A DNA stretch of 64,000 nucleotides from Cohnella thailandensis (GTDB taxonomy: Bacteria; Bacillota; Bacilli; Paenibacillales; Paenibacillaceae). The stretch spans positions 186,001-250,000 of the forward strand of contig NZ_JACJVQ010000019.1 of the NCBI RefSeq assembly GCF_014212135.1, in the 5' to 3' direction. A program made the translations under genes and the position numbers. This document shows, piece after piece, positions 41,855 to 52,600 of the stretch (positions are counted from its first letter, which is position 1; every line of letters begins with the position of its first letter). The notes beneath the pieces were generated by a model. It was not told the DNA's origin. It worked only from the letters and a program-made list of their open reading frames with translations, and made no database searches.

Positions 41855-41869
41855 CTATAATCGTTATAG
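41855..41869. promoter_or_regulatory. Candidate LTTR operator upstream of leuC
   Basis: CTATAATCGTTATAG is a perfect 6-bp inverted repeat with a 3-bp spacer. It ends 10 bp before the leuC -35 box, an activation position typical of LTTRs. It shares half-sites with the cluster at 41358-41400. Confidence 0.65.
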
Positions 41870-41879
41870 ATATTATATC

Positions 41880-41909
41880 TTGGAGCAATGAACGGAGCGA
41901 TGGTATAGT
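41880..41909 (+). promoter_or_regulatory. Promoter for leuCD
   Basis: TTGGAG (41880-41885) and TATAGT (41904-41909) are 18 bp apart. A ~140-nt leader follows; it contains no T-box sequence. Confidence 0.65.
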
Positions 41910-42056
41910 AGAGGCATGATCATTAAGAGAACTGAATCTGCCGCTTCTTAGTCCGGTAAGGCCGAGGCGGAACGGGAGGACGCTGGACGCTCCATCAGCT
42001 CTTCGCCGTCGGATCGGTTTCGCAGAGATGAACAATTCATACGGGGTGAATGAACA

Positions 42057-43478
42057 ATGAGCAAAAAGACGATGTTCGAGAAAATTTGGAACAATCACGA
42101 GATTCATTCGGAAGCTGGCAAGCCGAGCATTCTGTACATCGACCTGCACCTGGTTCACGAGGTTACTTCTCCGCAAGCGTTCGAAGGCCTTCGCATGACG
42201 AACCGCAAAGTGCGTCGTCCGGACCTGACCTTCGCGACGATGGACCACAACGTACCGACGCAGGACCGCTTCAATATCGCCGACCCGATCTCCAAGCAGC
42301 AGGTCGACACGCTGACTAACAACTGTAAGGAATTCGGCGTCAAGCTGTACGACCTGAACACGATCGACCAAGGCGTCGTTCACGTTATGGGACCTGAGCT
42401 CGGCCTGACCCACCCGGGCAAGACGATCGTTTGCGGCGACAGCCACACTTCGACGCACGGCGCGTTCGGCGCTCTGGCGTTCGGTATCGGCACGAGCGAA
42501 GTCGAGCACGTTCTGGCTACGCAATGCTTGCAGCAAGCGAAAGCGAAGACGATGGAAGTCCGCTTCGTCGGCAAGCGCCCGGCGGGCATCACCGCGAAGG
42601 ACTTGATCCTCGGCCTGATCGCCAAGTACGGCACGGACTTCGCTACCGGCTACGTTATCGAGTACACGGGCCAAGCGATCCGCGATCTGTCGATGGAAGA
42701 GCGCATGACCGTCTGCAACATGTCCATCGAAGGCGGCGCCCGCGCCGGCCTGATCGCTCCGGACGAGACGACGTTCAACTACCTTCGCGGCCGCGAATAC
42801 GCTCCGCAAGGCGAGGACTTCGATCGCGCGGTCGAGCAATGGAAGGCTCTGGCTTCCGATGAAGGCGCCGTATACGACAAGGTCGTCGAGCTGAACGTCG
42901 AAGAGCTCGTTCCGCAAGTCACTTGGGGCACGAGCCCGGGCATGGGCACGGGCATCTCGTCCACGGTTCCTTATCCGGAGCAGCTGCCGACGGAGAACGA
43001 ACGCAAAGCCGCCGAGAAGGCGCTTGAATACATGGATCTGAAGCCGGGCACTCCGATGTCCGAGATTCCGATCGACTACGTCTTCATCGGCTCCTGCACG
43101 AACGGCCGCATCGAAGACCTGCGCGCGGCTGCCAAGGTCGCCCAAGGCCATAAGGTAAGCCCGAACGTCACGGCTATCGTCGTTCCCGGCTCCGGCCGCG
43201 TTAAGCTTCAAGCCGAGAAGGAAGGCCTGGACAAGATCTTCACCGCCGCGGGCTTCGAATGGCGCGAAGCGGGCTGCTCGATGTGCCTTGCGATGAATCC
43301 GGACGTTCTGAAGCCGGGCCAACGCTGCGCATCCACTTCGAACCGCAACTTCGAAGGTCGTCAAGGACGCGGCGGACGTACGCACCTGGTTTCTCCCGAG
43401 ATGGCTGCTGCGGCAGCGGTCACGGGCCGATTTACCGACGTTCGCAACTGGGAATTCCGTTCCGAAGTAACGGCATAA
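42057..43478 (+). CDS. leuC: 3-isopropylmalate dehydratase large subunit
   Basis: Aconitase-family 4Fe-4S enzyme that, with LeuD, isomerises 2-isopropylmalate to 3-isopropylmalate in leucine synthesis. The 473-residue protein has the cluster cysteines in FIGSCTNGRIED and AGCSMCLAMNPD. CGDSHTSTHGAFGALAFGIG and the C-terminal STSNRNFEGRQGRGGRTHL complete the family pattern. leuD follows after 18 nt. Other leu genes are not in the window. Confidence 0.97.
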   Translation: MSKKTMFEKIWNNHEIHSEAGKPSILYIDLHLVHEVTSPQAFEGLRMTNRKVRRPDLTFATMDHNVPTQDRFNIADPISKQQVDTLTNNCKEFGVKLYDLNTIDQGVVHVMGPELGLTHPGKTIVCGDSHTSTHGAFGALAFGIGTSEVEHVLATQCLQQAKAKTMEVRFVGKRPAGITAKDLILGLIAKYGTDFATGYVIEYTGQAIRDLSMEERMTVCNMSIEGGARAGLIAPDETTFNYLRGREYAPQGEDFDRAVEQWKALASDEGAVYDKVVELNVEELVPQVTWGTSPGMGTGISSTVPYPEQLPTENERKAAEKALEYMDLKPGTPMSEIPIDYVFIGSCTNGRIEDLRAAAKVAQGHKVSPNVTAIVVPGSGRVKLQAEKEGLDKIFTAAGFEWREAGCSMCLAMNPDVLKPGQRCASTSNRNFEGRQGRGGRTHLVSPEMAAAAAVTGRFTDVRNWEFRSEVTA

Positions 43479-43496
43479 GAAGGGAGATTCGAAACC

Positions 43497-44105
43497 ATGG
43501 AAGCATTCAAACAACTTACGGGCATCGTCACGCCGGTCGACCGCGTGAACGTCGACACCGACGCTATCATTCCTAAGCAATTCCTGAAGCGCATCGAGCG
43601 CAGCGGCTTCGGCCAATTCCTGTTCTTCGAATGGCGTTGGGACGAACAAGGGAACGTCATTCCCGAGTTCAGCCTGAACCAAGAACGCTATCAAGGCTCG
43701 AGCATCCTGATTTCCCGCGCGAACTTCGGCTGCGGCTCCTCCCGCGAGCACGCTCCTTGGGCGATTCTGGACTACGGCTTCCGCGTCGTCATCGCTCCGT
43801 CGTTCGCGGACATTTTCTACAACAACTGCTTCAAGAACGGCATCCTGCCGATCAAGCTCAGCGAGGAGCAAGTCGAAGACCTGTTCCAACGCACGAACGC
43901 GAACGTCGGCTACAAGCTGACCGTCGACCTCGAGAACAAGGTCATCACGGACGGCGCGGATCTGACGATCCACTTCGATCTCGACGAGCATCGCCGCCAA
44001 TTCCTGCTGCTTGGCCTGGACGATATCGGCCTGACCCTTCAGCACAGCGATCTGATCGCGGCATACGAAGCGAAGAACGAAGCTCGACTGGCGAACCGAT
44101 TCTAA
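43497..44105 (+). CDS. leuD: 3-isopropylmalate dehydratase small subunit
   Basis: The 202-residue swivelling-domain subunit of isopropylmalate isomerase. Motifs seen are VDTDAIIPKQFLKRIER near the N-terminus, the NFGCGSSREHAPWAL-type block (here GCGSSREHAPWAILDYG) and FYNNCFKNGILPI. AAGGGAG precedes the ATG. A terminator follows, closing the leuCD operon. Confidence 0.97.
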   Translation: MEAFKQLTGIVTPVDRVNVDTDAIIPKQFLKRIERSGFGQFLFFEWRWDEQGNVIPEFSLNQERYQGSSILISRANFGCGSSREHAPWAILDYGFRVVIAPSFADIFYNNCFKNGILPIKLSEEQVEDLFQRTNANVGYKLTVDLENKVITDGADLTIHFDLDEHRRQFLLLGLDDIGLTLQHSDLIAAYEAKNEARLANRF

Positions 44106-44156
44106 ACCGAGAGCAAGGGCGCAAGACGCCGTAAGCTCGGATAAACGACAGCATGC

Positions 44157-44207
44157 AAGACCCTGGTTTCCGATACGGCATTTTTCGGGAGCTAGGGTCT
44201 TTTTTTC
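44157..44207 (+). terminator. Rho-independent terminator after leuD
   Basis: AAGACCCT (44157-44164) pairs perfectly with AGGGTCTT (44194-44201) and a run of T follows. The loop is large (29 nt). Confidence 0.8.
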
Positions 44208-44267
44208 CTCGTTTGGTCGCAACTTTTGGCGAAATCGGACGTCTAATGTTTCATGGACAAGCTGGGT

Positions 44268-44296
44268 GGGTACCCCATCGGCATGATTGCACATTT
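44268..44296 (+). promoter_or_regulatory. Shared upstream element, copy 1 (before the amidase gene)
   Basis: GGGTACCCCATC (44268-44279) is followed by CAT and then GCACAT (44289-44294) and T's. A near-identical arrangement occurs at 57425-57455 ahead of the SGNH hydrolase gene. No clear sigma-A promoter was found in this gap. Confidence 0.5.
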
Positions 44297-44322
44297 TAGA
44301 ACTTTAGACACCGAGGTGAAGC

Positions 44323-45852
44323 ATGAAGAAGTGGACGTCCCTGTTGTTTGTCGTCGCCGTCATGCTGTTCATGGCTTGCGGAACCGCCTCTGCCGAGACG
44401 GTTGCTCCGAAGCTTGTGTTGAACGGCAAAATTTTGAATCCCGTTGAACCTCCGACCTTGATCGGCAGCTTCACGATGGTGCCCATTAGGATCGTCGGGG
44501 AAAACCTGGGCTACAAAGTCGATTACGACAGCAGCAAGAAGCAGGTGACGGTTACGAGCGGAAGCTCTAAGGTAGAGATGGTGCTCGACAAGAAATCGGC
44601 TTCCGTAGACGGCAAGCTGGTTGCCTTGCAAGCGGCTCCAACCGCGAGATCGAACACCACGCTCATTCCGCTCCGATTCGTAGGCGAGGCTTTAGGCCTT
44701 CAAGTGTACTGGGATAACACGAACAAGTCGGTGTTCTTGTACAGCAACAATTCGAACGGCTCGGACACCGGAAACGAAAGCGGCTCCGGCAGCAACGGCT
44801 CCGGCGGCGACAGCGGTTCCGGAGATTCGGGCAATCCGTCCGATGGAGGCGGCGCCGATCCGAGCTTGCCGGAAGGCGGAGGAACGGAGAACGGCGGAGA
44901 AGTGACGAATCCCTCGACTTCGGTTACTTCGGTTCATTCCGTCAGCTACGAGAACGATTCGATCGTTATCAAGTACAGCGACGGCTTCTTGATCCCGAAG
45001 GCTTCCGTGCTTACCGGACCCGACCGTATCGTCATCGACCTTCCTTCGGCCGATTTCGCGACGGACTTCCAGCCGGCGCTGGCAACGGACGGGAACTCGG
45101 TCGTGAAGCCGCTCGGAGAGCTGGCCGTCGCGGATCACGTCGCGCTAACGAAGGTTCGATACTCCCTGTTCTCGGATAATCCGAAGACGCTTCGATTCGT
45201 GCTGGATCTGAATCAGAAGTGGAGCTACGAGATCGTTAACGACGCTTCGCTCAGGACGCTGACGATCAAGCTGGTGGATCCGAGCACGGTGCCGGCGGAC
45301 GAGCCTCCTAGCGGAACTTATACGATAGTCCTCGACGCGGGACACGGCGGTTCGGACCCGGGCGCGCTCAGCATTACGGGCAAGCGGGAGAAGGATTTCA
45401 ATCTGGCGGTCATCCTGAAGCTTCAAGCCATCCTGGCCGCGGATTCCCGGTTCAATCTCGTCCTTACCCGTTCGGGAGATACATATCCGTCGTTGGCCGA
45501 TCGCTACAATCTGGCCAATTCCATCAAGGCCGATCTCTTCCTGTCGGTGCACGGCAACAGCAACACGAAGAACACGGTAACGGGTACCGAGGTGTACTAC
45601 ACTCGGGATGCCAGCCTTGCCTTCGCCAAAGCCGTGCATACCTACGCGACGCCGACGACCGGCCTCAAGGACAGGGGAGTCATCCAGAAGAGCCTTGCGG
45701 TCACCCGCGAGACGACGATGCCGGCGGTTCTGTTCGAAGCCGGTTATCTATCGAATTCGGGAGACGAGAGCGTGATGTACCTGGAGACGTTCCAGAGCAA
45801 TGTCGCCCAAGGATTGGCCACCGCCATCAAGAAGTATTTGAAGTTGGAATAG
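44323..45852 (+). CDS. Secreted N-acetylmuramoyl-L-alanine amidase with copper-amine-oxidase-like and AMIN domains
   Basis: Cleaves the bond between N-acetylmuramic acid and the stem peptide of peptidoglycan. The 509-residue protein has a signal peptide (LLFVVAVMLFMACGTASA, ~residues 7-24). A copper-amine-oxidase N-terminal-like domain (~30-140), a Ser/Gly-rich linker (~142-200), an AMIN domain (~205-325) and a C-terminal Amidase_3 domain (~333-507) follow. Zinc and catalytic motifs of the latter are visible: VLDAGHGGSDPGA, LFLSVHGNSN and PAVLFEAGYLSN with its glutamate. GAGGTGA precedes the ATG. The domain mix is typical of Paenibacillaceae wall hydrolases for daughter-cell separation or wall turnover. 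Confidence 0.93.
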   Translation: MKKWTSLLFVVAVMLFMACGTASAETVAPKLVLNGKILNPVEPPTLIGSFTMVPIRIVGENLGYKVDYDSSKKQVTVTSGSSKVEMVLDKKSASVDGKLVALQAAPTARSNTTLIPLRFVGEALGLQVYWDNTNKSVFLYSNNSNGSDTGNESGSGSNGSGGDSGSGDSGNPSDGGGADPSLPEGGGTENGGEVTNPSTSVTSVHSVSYENDSIVIKYSDGFLIPKASVLTGPDRIVIDLPSADFATDFQPALATDGNSVVKPLGELAVADHVALTKVRYSLFSDNPKTLRFVLDLNQKWSYEIVNDASLRTLTIKLVDPSTVPADEPPSGTYTIVLDAGHGGSDPGALSITGKREKDFNLAVILKLQAILAADSRFNLVLTRSGDTYPSLADRYNLANSIKADLFLSVHGNSNTKNTVTGTEVYYTRDASLAFAKAVHTYATPTTGLKDRGVIQKSLAVTRETTMPAVLFEAGYLSNSGDESVMYLETFQSNVAQGLATAIKKYLKLE

Positions 45853-45958
45853 AAGATTGCTGGCAATCATTCGGAATTCGTATAAGCTTCTTCGGCGTTT
45901 AAGCGGCTGGCCGCGTTATTGCTTAAGCAAAACAATCGAATAGAGGAGAGATAGAGAT

Positions 45959-48676
45959 ATGGCGATAGCGTTGCGAGGTAAGTCATGGATCGGCTTGATC
46001 GTGATATTGACATTGGTGTGGACGGGGGTGGCGTTCCATGCCCCTCGCGCTTCTGCGGCGACGACCCCCTTCTCCGACGTGGCGGCGGGGCATTGGGCGG
46101 AGAAGCACATCGCCAAGCTTGCCCTGCAGGGCTTAGTCAAAGGCGACGATAAAGGATTGTATTCGCCCAATAAGTCTTTAAGCCGCCAGGAAGCGGTCGT
46201 CATCGCCATTCGCTTCATGGGAATGGAGGACAAAGTGGACTCGAGCGCCGTCGTCGCGTTCCCGGACACCTTCTCGGTAGACAATTACTTCAAGTCCTAC
46301 GTCAACTTTGCTTTTAAGCAGAAGCTGTTGAACATGACGGAAGAGTTCGAGCTGGCGAATAAGGAGTCCGGCAAGGCATGGGGAAGCAGTCCGGCCACCC
46401 GCGAATGGGTGTCGAGGCTGCTCGTTCGCGCGATCGGCAAGGAAGCGGACGCGACGGCCGCCGCCTCTTCGGCGACCTCCTTCGCGGACAATACCTCGAT
46501 CGGCTCGGATTACCTCGGCTACGTCAACGTAGCGGTAAGCAACAGCCTCGTCAAAGGCATCGACGGCAACAAGTTCGATCCGAAGGGGACGCTTACCCGC
46601 GCGTCCGCGGCGACCTTGTTCAGCCGCGCGGAGTCGACCATCTCGACTTCTTTCTCGGGACAAACGACCGGAATCTGGCTTCAGGTCAGTCCGTCTCAGC
46701 TCAAGATGCTGCATTCCGACGGAACGATTACGAACTATGCCGTTACGGATAGCACCCTGTTCTCCCGTGCAGACAGCGAGAAGCTGCTGACTATCGACGG
46801 CTTGAAGCCATACGGCAAAGCGCTCGTTATTAGCACCGGAGACGGCGCGGCCGCTTACGCCGAGCAATTGGACGACACGGCTCAGGTGAAGACGGTCGAA
46901 GGCGAGCTTGTTGTCGTCAATTCGAGCAAGAGCCTTATTTCCCTTCTTGAAGGGGAAGAGGTAGCCTCTTATTCGTTCGATGCCGCGAACGCGCCATCCG
47001 TCACGGATTCGGAAGGGAACGCGATCGCCCTGACCGACATTCCTTCCAATGCGAAAGTGAAGCTGATCATCGATAATTTCAGCTCTTCCCAGAAAATCCT
47101 GGCCGTCGCCCTGACGACGTCGACCGTCAACAAAACCGGCAACGGATCGATCGTAAGCTACGATTCGGCTCTCGGCACCCTGATGGTCAAGGACGACGCC
47201 ACCGGCGTTGCGGAGTCGAGGAATATCGCGGCTACGGCAACGATCCAGAAGGATGGCCAATACGTCAACAAAACCGAGCTCAAGGCCGGTTCCTCCATCT
47301 CGTACAAGGTCGTCAACGGGCAATTCGCGGAGATCGTCATTACGAAGGCTCCATCGGAAGCCGTTACCGGATACTTCTTCAAGGCGGATACGACCGAGAT
47401 GACGATCCAGTATACGACGGCGCCGAATTCGAGCGACATTAAAGCCAAGTTCTACGACAAGAACGTAACCGTCTCGATCGCCGGCGTGGCGGACGCGACT
47501 CTCGGCCATCTGTTCAAGGGAGATCACGTTCAGTTAACGCTGAACGACGCCGGCGTCGTGACCGGCATTCAAGTCTCGGATCGCTCGATCCAAACGCTAA
47601 CGGGCGGAGTGATCTCTTCCTACGTCGCGGATGACGGCATCGTGGTCATCAAGGATGCGAACGGCAACACGGACGCATACAAGATCAACGACAGCACTCG
47701 TTACGATTACAACGGCACTTCGATCACCAAGGCGAACGCCCAATACTATTTCGTCAAGGGCCGCAAGGTAGACATTGGGCATTCGGAAGGAGTCCTGTAC
47801 TTTATCTCCTTCGTATCGAAGTATAGCGGCACCGTCGTCACCAACGATACGACCGCCCGTGTTCTGACCCTTAAGCTCTCCGACGGTACGACCCAATCGC
47901 TGACCTATGGTTCTCCGGCGGTCGAAATTTTCGGCACGACTAACGCGACTTACTCGAGTATCGCGGTAGGAGACGTCGTTACCGCCTATCTGTCCGGCGA
48001 TCAGAACAATGTCGTCTCCGTTCAAGTAGCGAAGAAGGCGCAGCTCGAAGTCGTGTCGGTCGACGCGACCGCGAACAAGCTGACGGCGAAGAACGTGACG
48101 ACGGGAGTCGCGACGACTTGGACGCTCGATTCCTCGGTCGCCTTATATGACGAGAACGGAGCCGCCACGACTATCGGCGCGATGACGGCAGGCGGTACGA
48201 TTAACGTGTCCGTACTGGGCAACACGCTCAAATCGGTGACGAAGGTACGCATTACCCTCGGCAAAGTCGCTGCCGTAGATGCCGGCGCGGGAACGATCGC
48301 GGTCGTGCCGTTCGGCGGAGCCTCGACGACATTGAACGCGGGCGCCAACGTCATCGTGACGAAGAACGGAACGACGACCGGTTCGCTGGCTTCCGTTCAA
48401 GCGGAAGACCGGGTGGAAGTGCGCGCGAACGAGCTCGGGCAGACGGTCGTCACCGTCATCGCTCCGGTCACGAAGTCGGTCTGGTACGCGGACGCGAAGA
48501 CGGGAACGCTTCATTTCCTCAAGTCCGGCACGAACGCCGACGACAGCGTGTCCGTCAGCTCTACGGCTTATATTCACACGGGAGATACGACGCTTGCTCT
48601 CACCAGCTTGACGAACGGGAATTCCGTAACGGTCTACGTCCTGCGCGGCAAAGCGGTCGAGATCGTGAAAGCTTAA
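45959..48676 (+). CDS. S-layer-homology (SLH) domain surface protein
   Basis: A 905-residue secreted protein. A signal peptide (~1-34, ending ASA) is followed by three SLH modules: FSDVAAGHWAEKHIAKLA (~37-90), a divergent one (~100-160) and DYLGYVNVAVSNSLVKG (~180-225). These bind pyruvylated secondary wall polymers. The remaining ~680 residues are Thr/Ser/Val-rich beta-type repeats with no catalytic motif, suggesting a structural or adhesive role. It follows the amidase by 106 nt without a clear terminator, so the two may be co-transcribed. A strong terminator follows. Confidence 0.88.
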   Translation: MAIALRGKSWIGLIVILTLVWTGVAFHAPRASAATTPFSDVAAGHWAEKHIAKLALQGLVKGDDKGLYSPNKSLSRQEAVVIAIRFMGMEDKVDSSAVVAFPDTFSVDNYFKSYVNFAFKQKLLNMTEEFELANKESGKAWGSSPATREWVSRLLVRAIGKEADATAAASSATSFADNTSIGSDYLGYVNVAVSNSLVKGIDGNKFDPKGTLTRASAATLFSRAESTISTSFSGQTTGIWLQVSPSQLKMLHSDGTITNYAVTDSTLFSRADSEKLLTIDGLKPYGKALVISTGDGAAAYAEQLDDTAQVKTVEGELVVVNSSKSLISLLEGEEVASYSFDAANAPSVTDSEGNAIALTDIPSNAKVKLIIDNFSSSQKILAVALTTSTVNKTGNGSIVSYDSALGTLMVKDDATGVAESRNIAATATIQKDGQYVNKTELKAGSSISYKVVNGQFAEIVITKAPSEAVTGYFFKADTTEMTIQYTTAPNSSDIKAKFYDKNVTVSIAGVADATLGHLFKGDHVQLTLNDAGVVTGIQVSDRSIQTLTGGVISSYVADDGIVVIKDANGNTDAYKINDSTRYDYNGTSITKANAQYYFVKGRKVDIGHSEGVLYFISFVSKYSGTVVTNDTTARVLTLKLSDGTTQSLTYGSPAVEIFGTTNATYSSIAVGDVVTAYLSGDQNNVVSVQVAKKAQLEVVSVDATANKLTAKNVTTGVATTWTLDSSVALYDENGAATTIGAMTAGGTINVSVLGNTLKSVTKVRITLGKVAAVDAGAGTIAVVPFGGASTTLNAGANVIVTKNGTTTGSLASVQAEDRVEVRANELGQTVVTVIAPVTKSVWYADAKTGTLHFLKSGTNADDSVSVSSTAYIHTGDTTLALTSLTNGNSVTVYVLRGKAVEIVKA

Positions 48677-48693
48677 TCGTTTCCATGAATTAG

Positions 48694-48738
48694 AGACTGT
48701 CTTCGTAGCTCCTTCGGGCTTCGGAGACAGTCTTTTCT
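48694..48738 (+). terminator. Rho-independent terminator after the SLH gene
   Basis: AGACTGTCT (48694-48702) pairs perfectly with AGACAGTCT (48725-48733). A T-rich tail with two interruptions follows. Confidence 0.8.
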
Positions 48739-48836
48739 TCTTCCCGGGGTGTTGCCGCTCGTTCAAAGATTCGGTACACTTGGTAGGTAAATTCGTCTTT
48801 TATATTCCTTTCTGATAGAGAGAGTGGAGCAATCGA

Positions 48837-49634
48837 ATGAACGCCGTGAAAATGAGGCATATACTGGATACGATCGCCGAGATGTTCCCGGACGCGCATT
48901 GCGAGCTGAATCATCGCAATCCGTTCGAGCTGACGATAGCGGTGTTGCTGTCGGCTCAATGTACGGACGAGACCGTTAACAAGGTAACGGCCGCTCTGTT
49001 CGAGAAATATCGCAAGCCGGAGGATTATTTGGCCGTCCCGCTGGAAGAGCTGGAGAACGACATTCGCCGGATCGGCCTGTTCCGCAACAAAGCGGCCAAT
49101 ATTCAGAAGCTGAGCCGAATCCTGATCGACCGCTACGACGGCGAGGTGCCGCGAGAGCATTCGGCACTGACGGAGCTGCCGGGCGTCGGCCGCAAAACGG
49201 CCAACGTCGTCGTGTCCAACGCGTTCGACGTGCCCGCCATCGCCGTGGACACCCACGTCGAGCGCGTCTCTAAACGGCTTGGCATCGCGAAGGCGGACGA
49301 CAGCGTCCTCGAAGTGGAGAAGAGGCTCATGAAGCTCGTCCCCCGCGAAGAATGGACGATTACGCACCATCGGCTTATTTTTTTCGGCCGATATCATTGC
49401 AAGGCGCAGAATCCTGGGTGCGATCTCTGTCCGCTTCTGGACGTTTGCCCGGAGGGCAAGAAACGGATGAAGGCCGCGCTGAAGCCGGCTCCGGCACGAA
49501 AGAACGGCAAAGAGGTCAAAGCAGGCAAGACAGCCAAGGATAGCGGAAAGGCGAAGCCGAAGACCGTCTCCGCCGGCAGCAAGAACAAGGCCGAGAATCT
49601 AAAGGATCAAGCGTCTTCGGACGCTTCTTTATAG
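48837..49634 (+). CDS. nth: Endonuclease III (DNA glycosylase / AP lyase)
   Basis: Removes oxidised pyrimidines in base-excision repair. The 265-residue protein has catalytic Lys120 in the helix-hairpin-helix LPGVGRKTANVV and Asp138 in VDTHVERV. The 4Fe-4S ligands are Cys188, Cys195, Cys198 and Cys204. The first ~210 residues match the family length. Beyond them is a Lys/Ala-rich tail of about 55 residues, probably disordered and DNA-binding, that B. subtilis Nth lacks. It is followed after 10 nt by dynA. Confidence 0.95.
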   Translation: MNAVKMRHILDTIAEMFPDAHCELNHRNPFELTIAVLLSAQCTDETVNKVTAALFEKYRKPEDYLAVPLEELENDIRRIGLFRNKAANIQKLSRILIDRYDGEVPREHSALTELPGVGRKTANVVVSNAFDVPAIAVDTHVERVSKRLGIAKADDSVLEVEKRLMKLVPREEWTITHHRLIFFGRYHCKAQNPGCDLCPLLDVCPEGKKRMKAALKPAPARKNGKEVKAGKTAKDSGKAKPKTVSAGSKNKAENLKDQASSDASL

Positions 49635-49644
49635 GGGAAGGGAA

Positions 49645-52600
49645 ATGGGAATGACACGACAGGGAACGGATACGCAGTGGATAGAATTATCGACTTACGG
49701 GGACGCGCTTCGCCGAATGGGAGAGCAGGCGGGCGCGGCCGGAGACGAGATTCAGCGGGACAAATTCGGCGAACTCGCCGACAAGCTGGACAGAGGGCTG
49801 TTGACCATCGCCTTCTGCGGACACTTCTCCGCCGGCAAATCCACGCTGGTCAACGCGCTGATGGGCGCGCAATTGCTGCCTTCGTCGCCGATTCCGACGA
49901 CGGCGAACGTCGTCACCGTCAGGGACGGAGAGCCCGGCGCCCACGTATTATTCCGGTCGAAGGACGGCCGGATTGCCGAGACGCCGAACCTGCCCGTCGA
50001 GCGCTTGAACGATCTGGCCATCGACGGAGAAGGGGTCGCTTCGATCGACGTGACCTATCCGGTCCCTCTGCTGCGCGGCGGATTGGCGCTCGTGGATACG
50101 CCGGGGGTGGACTCGACCGACGGCGCCCACCGGGCCGCTACGGAATCGGCGCTTCATCTCGCCGACGTCGTCTTCTTCGTCAGCGACTACAATCATGTTC
50201 TCTCCGAGGTCAACTTCCGTTTTATGCGAACGCTCCATCGTTGGGGCAAACCGACCTATCTCATCGTGAACATGATCGACAAGCACAGGGAGGAGGAGGT
50301 CAGCTTCTCCGCCTTCCGCGAAGGTCTTCGACAGGCGATGGGCAATTGGCGGATCGAGCCCGCCGGCATTCTCTTCTTGTCGCTTCGGGTGCCCGAGCAT
50401 CCTCTCTCGCAATGGGAAGAGCTGAATAGCGTCATCGAAGGCCTGAAGCCGCTTAGAGAGCCGCTTATGCTCCGCAGCGCAAGACGCTCGGCGGTGTATC
50501 TCGCCGAGCAGTTCCGCGAGCACTTGAAGCAAGGACATTCGCAGCAGCGGGACCGCCTGGCGGAGCAGGCCGGAGGCTTGGACGAGATCGCTCGCCTGGC
50601 CGAAGCCCGGCAAGAGCTGGAGAAGCGGCTCGAGGAGCTGGAGAACGAGGGCGAGAACCGGCTGCTGCTGTTCCGCGACCGGCTCGATCGTCTGCTGAGC
50701 AATGCGAGCCTCACTCCCGCGGAGACGCGCGAACGCGCGAGAGAGGTGCTGGAGAGCCTGCAGAGCGGCTTTAAAGCCGGAGGCTGGTTCGGGGGCGCCG
50801 CCAAGACCGAGGCGGAGCGAGAGCGCAGGCTCCGGGAGCTCGTTCGCGACCTGAACGGGCAACTGGCGGCGAACGTGCACGGGCACGTGGCCGAGCTTCT
50901 TCGGCAGGACGCGAAGGAGATCGGCCAAGACGGAGAAGCTCTGGAGGCCCAGCTCGAGAAGCTGCTTCCCGACGTAACGGCGGAGTGGATCCGCTCGCAA
51001 GTGAAGCCCGGCGCCAGCGCGGACGGCCAGGCGACGCTTCATTTCTCTTCCGAGCTCAGCTCGTCGCTGAAGGCCCAGGTGAGAAAAGAAGCTCTGCGTC
51101 TCGCTTCCGAGCTCGACGAGCTGCGGAAGCCTGCGCGGGAAGAGACGCGTAAGCGGCTAACCGCCGAGCTTCGCGAATTGTCGTCCGGCGAAGAGGCGGC
51201 GGCGCAGTTGGCCGCGCTGGAAGAGGAGGAGCTGCAGGCCGAGCGTCGGCTCCTCAACTTGCTCCCGGAAGCGCCGGGCGTTGCCGGGACGGCGCTGCCG
51301 GCCGTGCACGAGCTGGGCGGAGAACAGATGGACCGGCATGCGGACTGGATGCGGGCCGCGGAGGCACCGGGCTCCGTTGAAGCCCAGTCCGAGGACACGG
51401 GGGCCGCGGCGGCCTCGCCGGCTCAAGACGAAGCGGAGACGGCGTACATCGGAGCCCAACAAGGGGCGGCAGAGCTTCTGGAGCAGGCCGCGGGCTTGCT
51501 CGCGCCGTTCCCGACGCTTATGAAGCAAGCGGAAGGATTGAAGGCCAAAGCGGAACGATTCCGGGACAACCGCTTCACGATCGCCCTGTTCGGCGCGTTC
51601 AGCGCGGGCAAATCCTCGTTCGCCAACGCGCTGGTCGGCATGCCCGCGCTGCCCGTTTCGCCGAACCCGACGACGGCGACGATCAATCGGATCGTACCTC
51701 CAAGCGAAGGCTACCCGCACGGGACGGCGCTGATCCGGATGAAGACGGCGGAAGCGATGCAAGAAGATGTCGCCCATTCCCTGGGCCGCGTCGGTATCGG
51801 GTCGGAAGAGATCGCCAAAGCGGGAGACGATATCGCTGCGCTGCTGAAGCTGGCTGCGCGGATGTCGCCGGATGAGCTCCATCCGAAGGGGAGGCCGCAC
51901 CTCGCGTTCCTTCGGGCCGCCGAATCCGGCTGGAGCCGGTACGGGGGGAAGCTGGGCCTCGAGCTGAAGGCGGAAGAGGAGGAGTACCGCCGCTTCGTCG
52001 CGGAGGAGGAGGCCTCGTGCTTCGTCGCCTCCGCGGACCTGCATATCGACTCTCCGCTCACGAGAAGCGGAGCGGTGCTCGTGGATACGCCGGGAGCGGA
52101 TTCGATCAACGCCCGGCATACCGGCGTCGCCTTCCAATACATCAAGGACGCGGACGCGGTTCTGTTCGTGACCTATTACAACCATGCCTTTACGGAAGCG
52201 GACCGCAGCTTCCTCCATCAGCTCGGCAGCGTCAAGGACGTCTTCGAGCTGGATAAAATGTTCTTTATCATCAACGCCGCCGACTTGGCTTCCTCGCAAG
52301 AGGAATTGGATTCCGTCGCCCGGCACGTCGAAACGCAATTGCTGAAGCACGGCATCCGCAAGCCGAGGCTGTATCCGGTCTCGAGCCTGAACGGGCTGAA
52401 GGCGAAGCGGGAGCGTTCGCCGGCCGCGCTTCAGTCGTCGGGCCTAGCCGCCTTCGAGAAGGCGTTCCGCCACTTCTCCGAGGAGGAGCTGGGGGGACTT
52501 GCCGTAGCGAGCGCCCAGAAGGAGCTGGAGCGCATCGACGGCCTGCTCTCCAAGCTATTGGAATCCGCCAACGAGGACACGGCCACTAGAGAAGCGCGCA

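Noticed and set aside
41910..42056. Leucine T-box before leuC
   Set aside because: The invariant T-box sequence and a terminator are absent; control by the divergent LysR-type regulator fits better.
44208..44322. Cyclic di-AMP (ydaO) riboswitch before the amidase gene
   Set aside because: The gap is too short and lacks the conserved core segments; only the GGGTACCCCATC element stands out.
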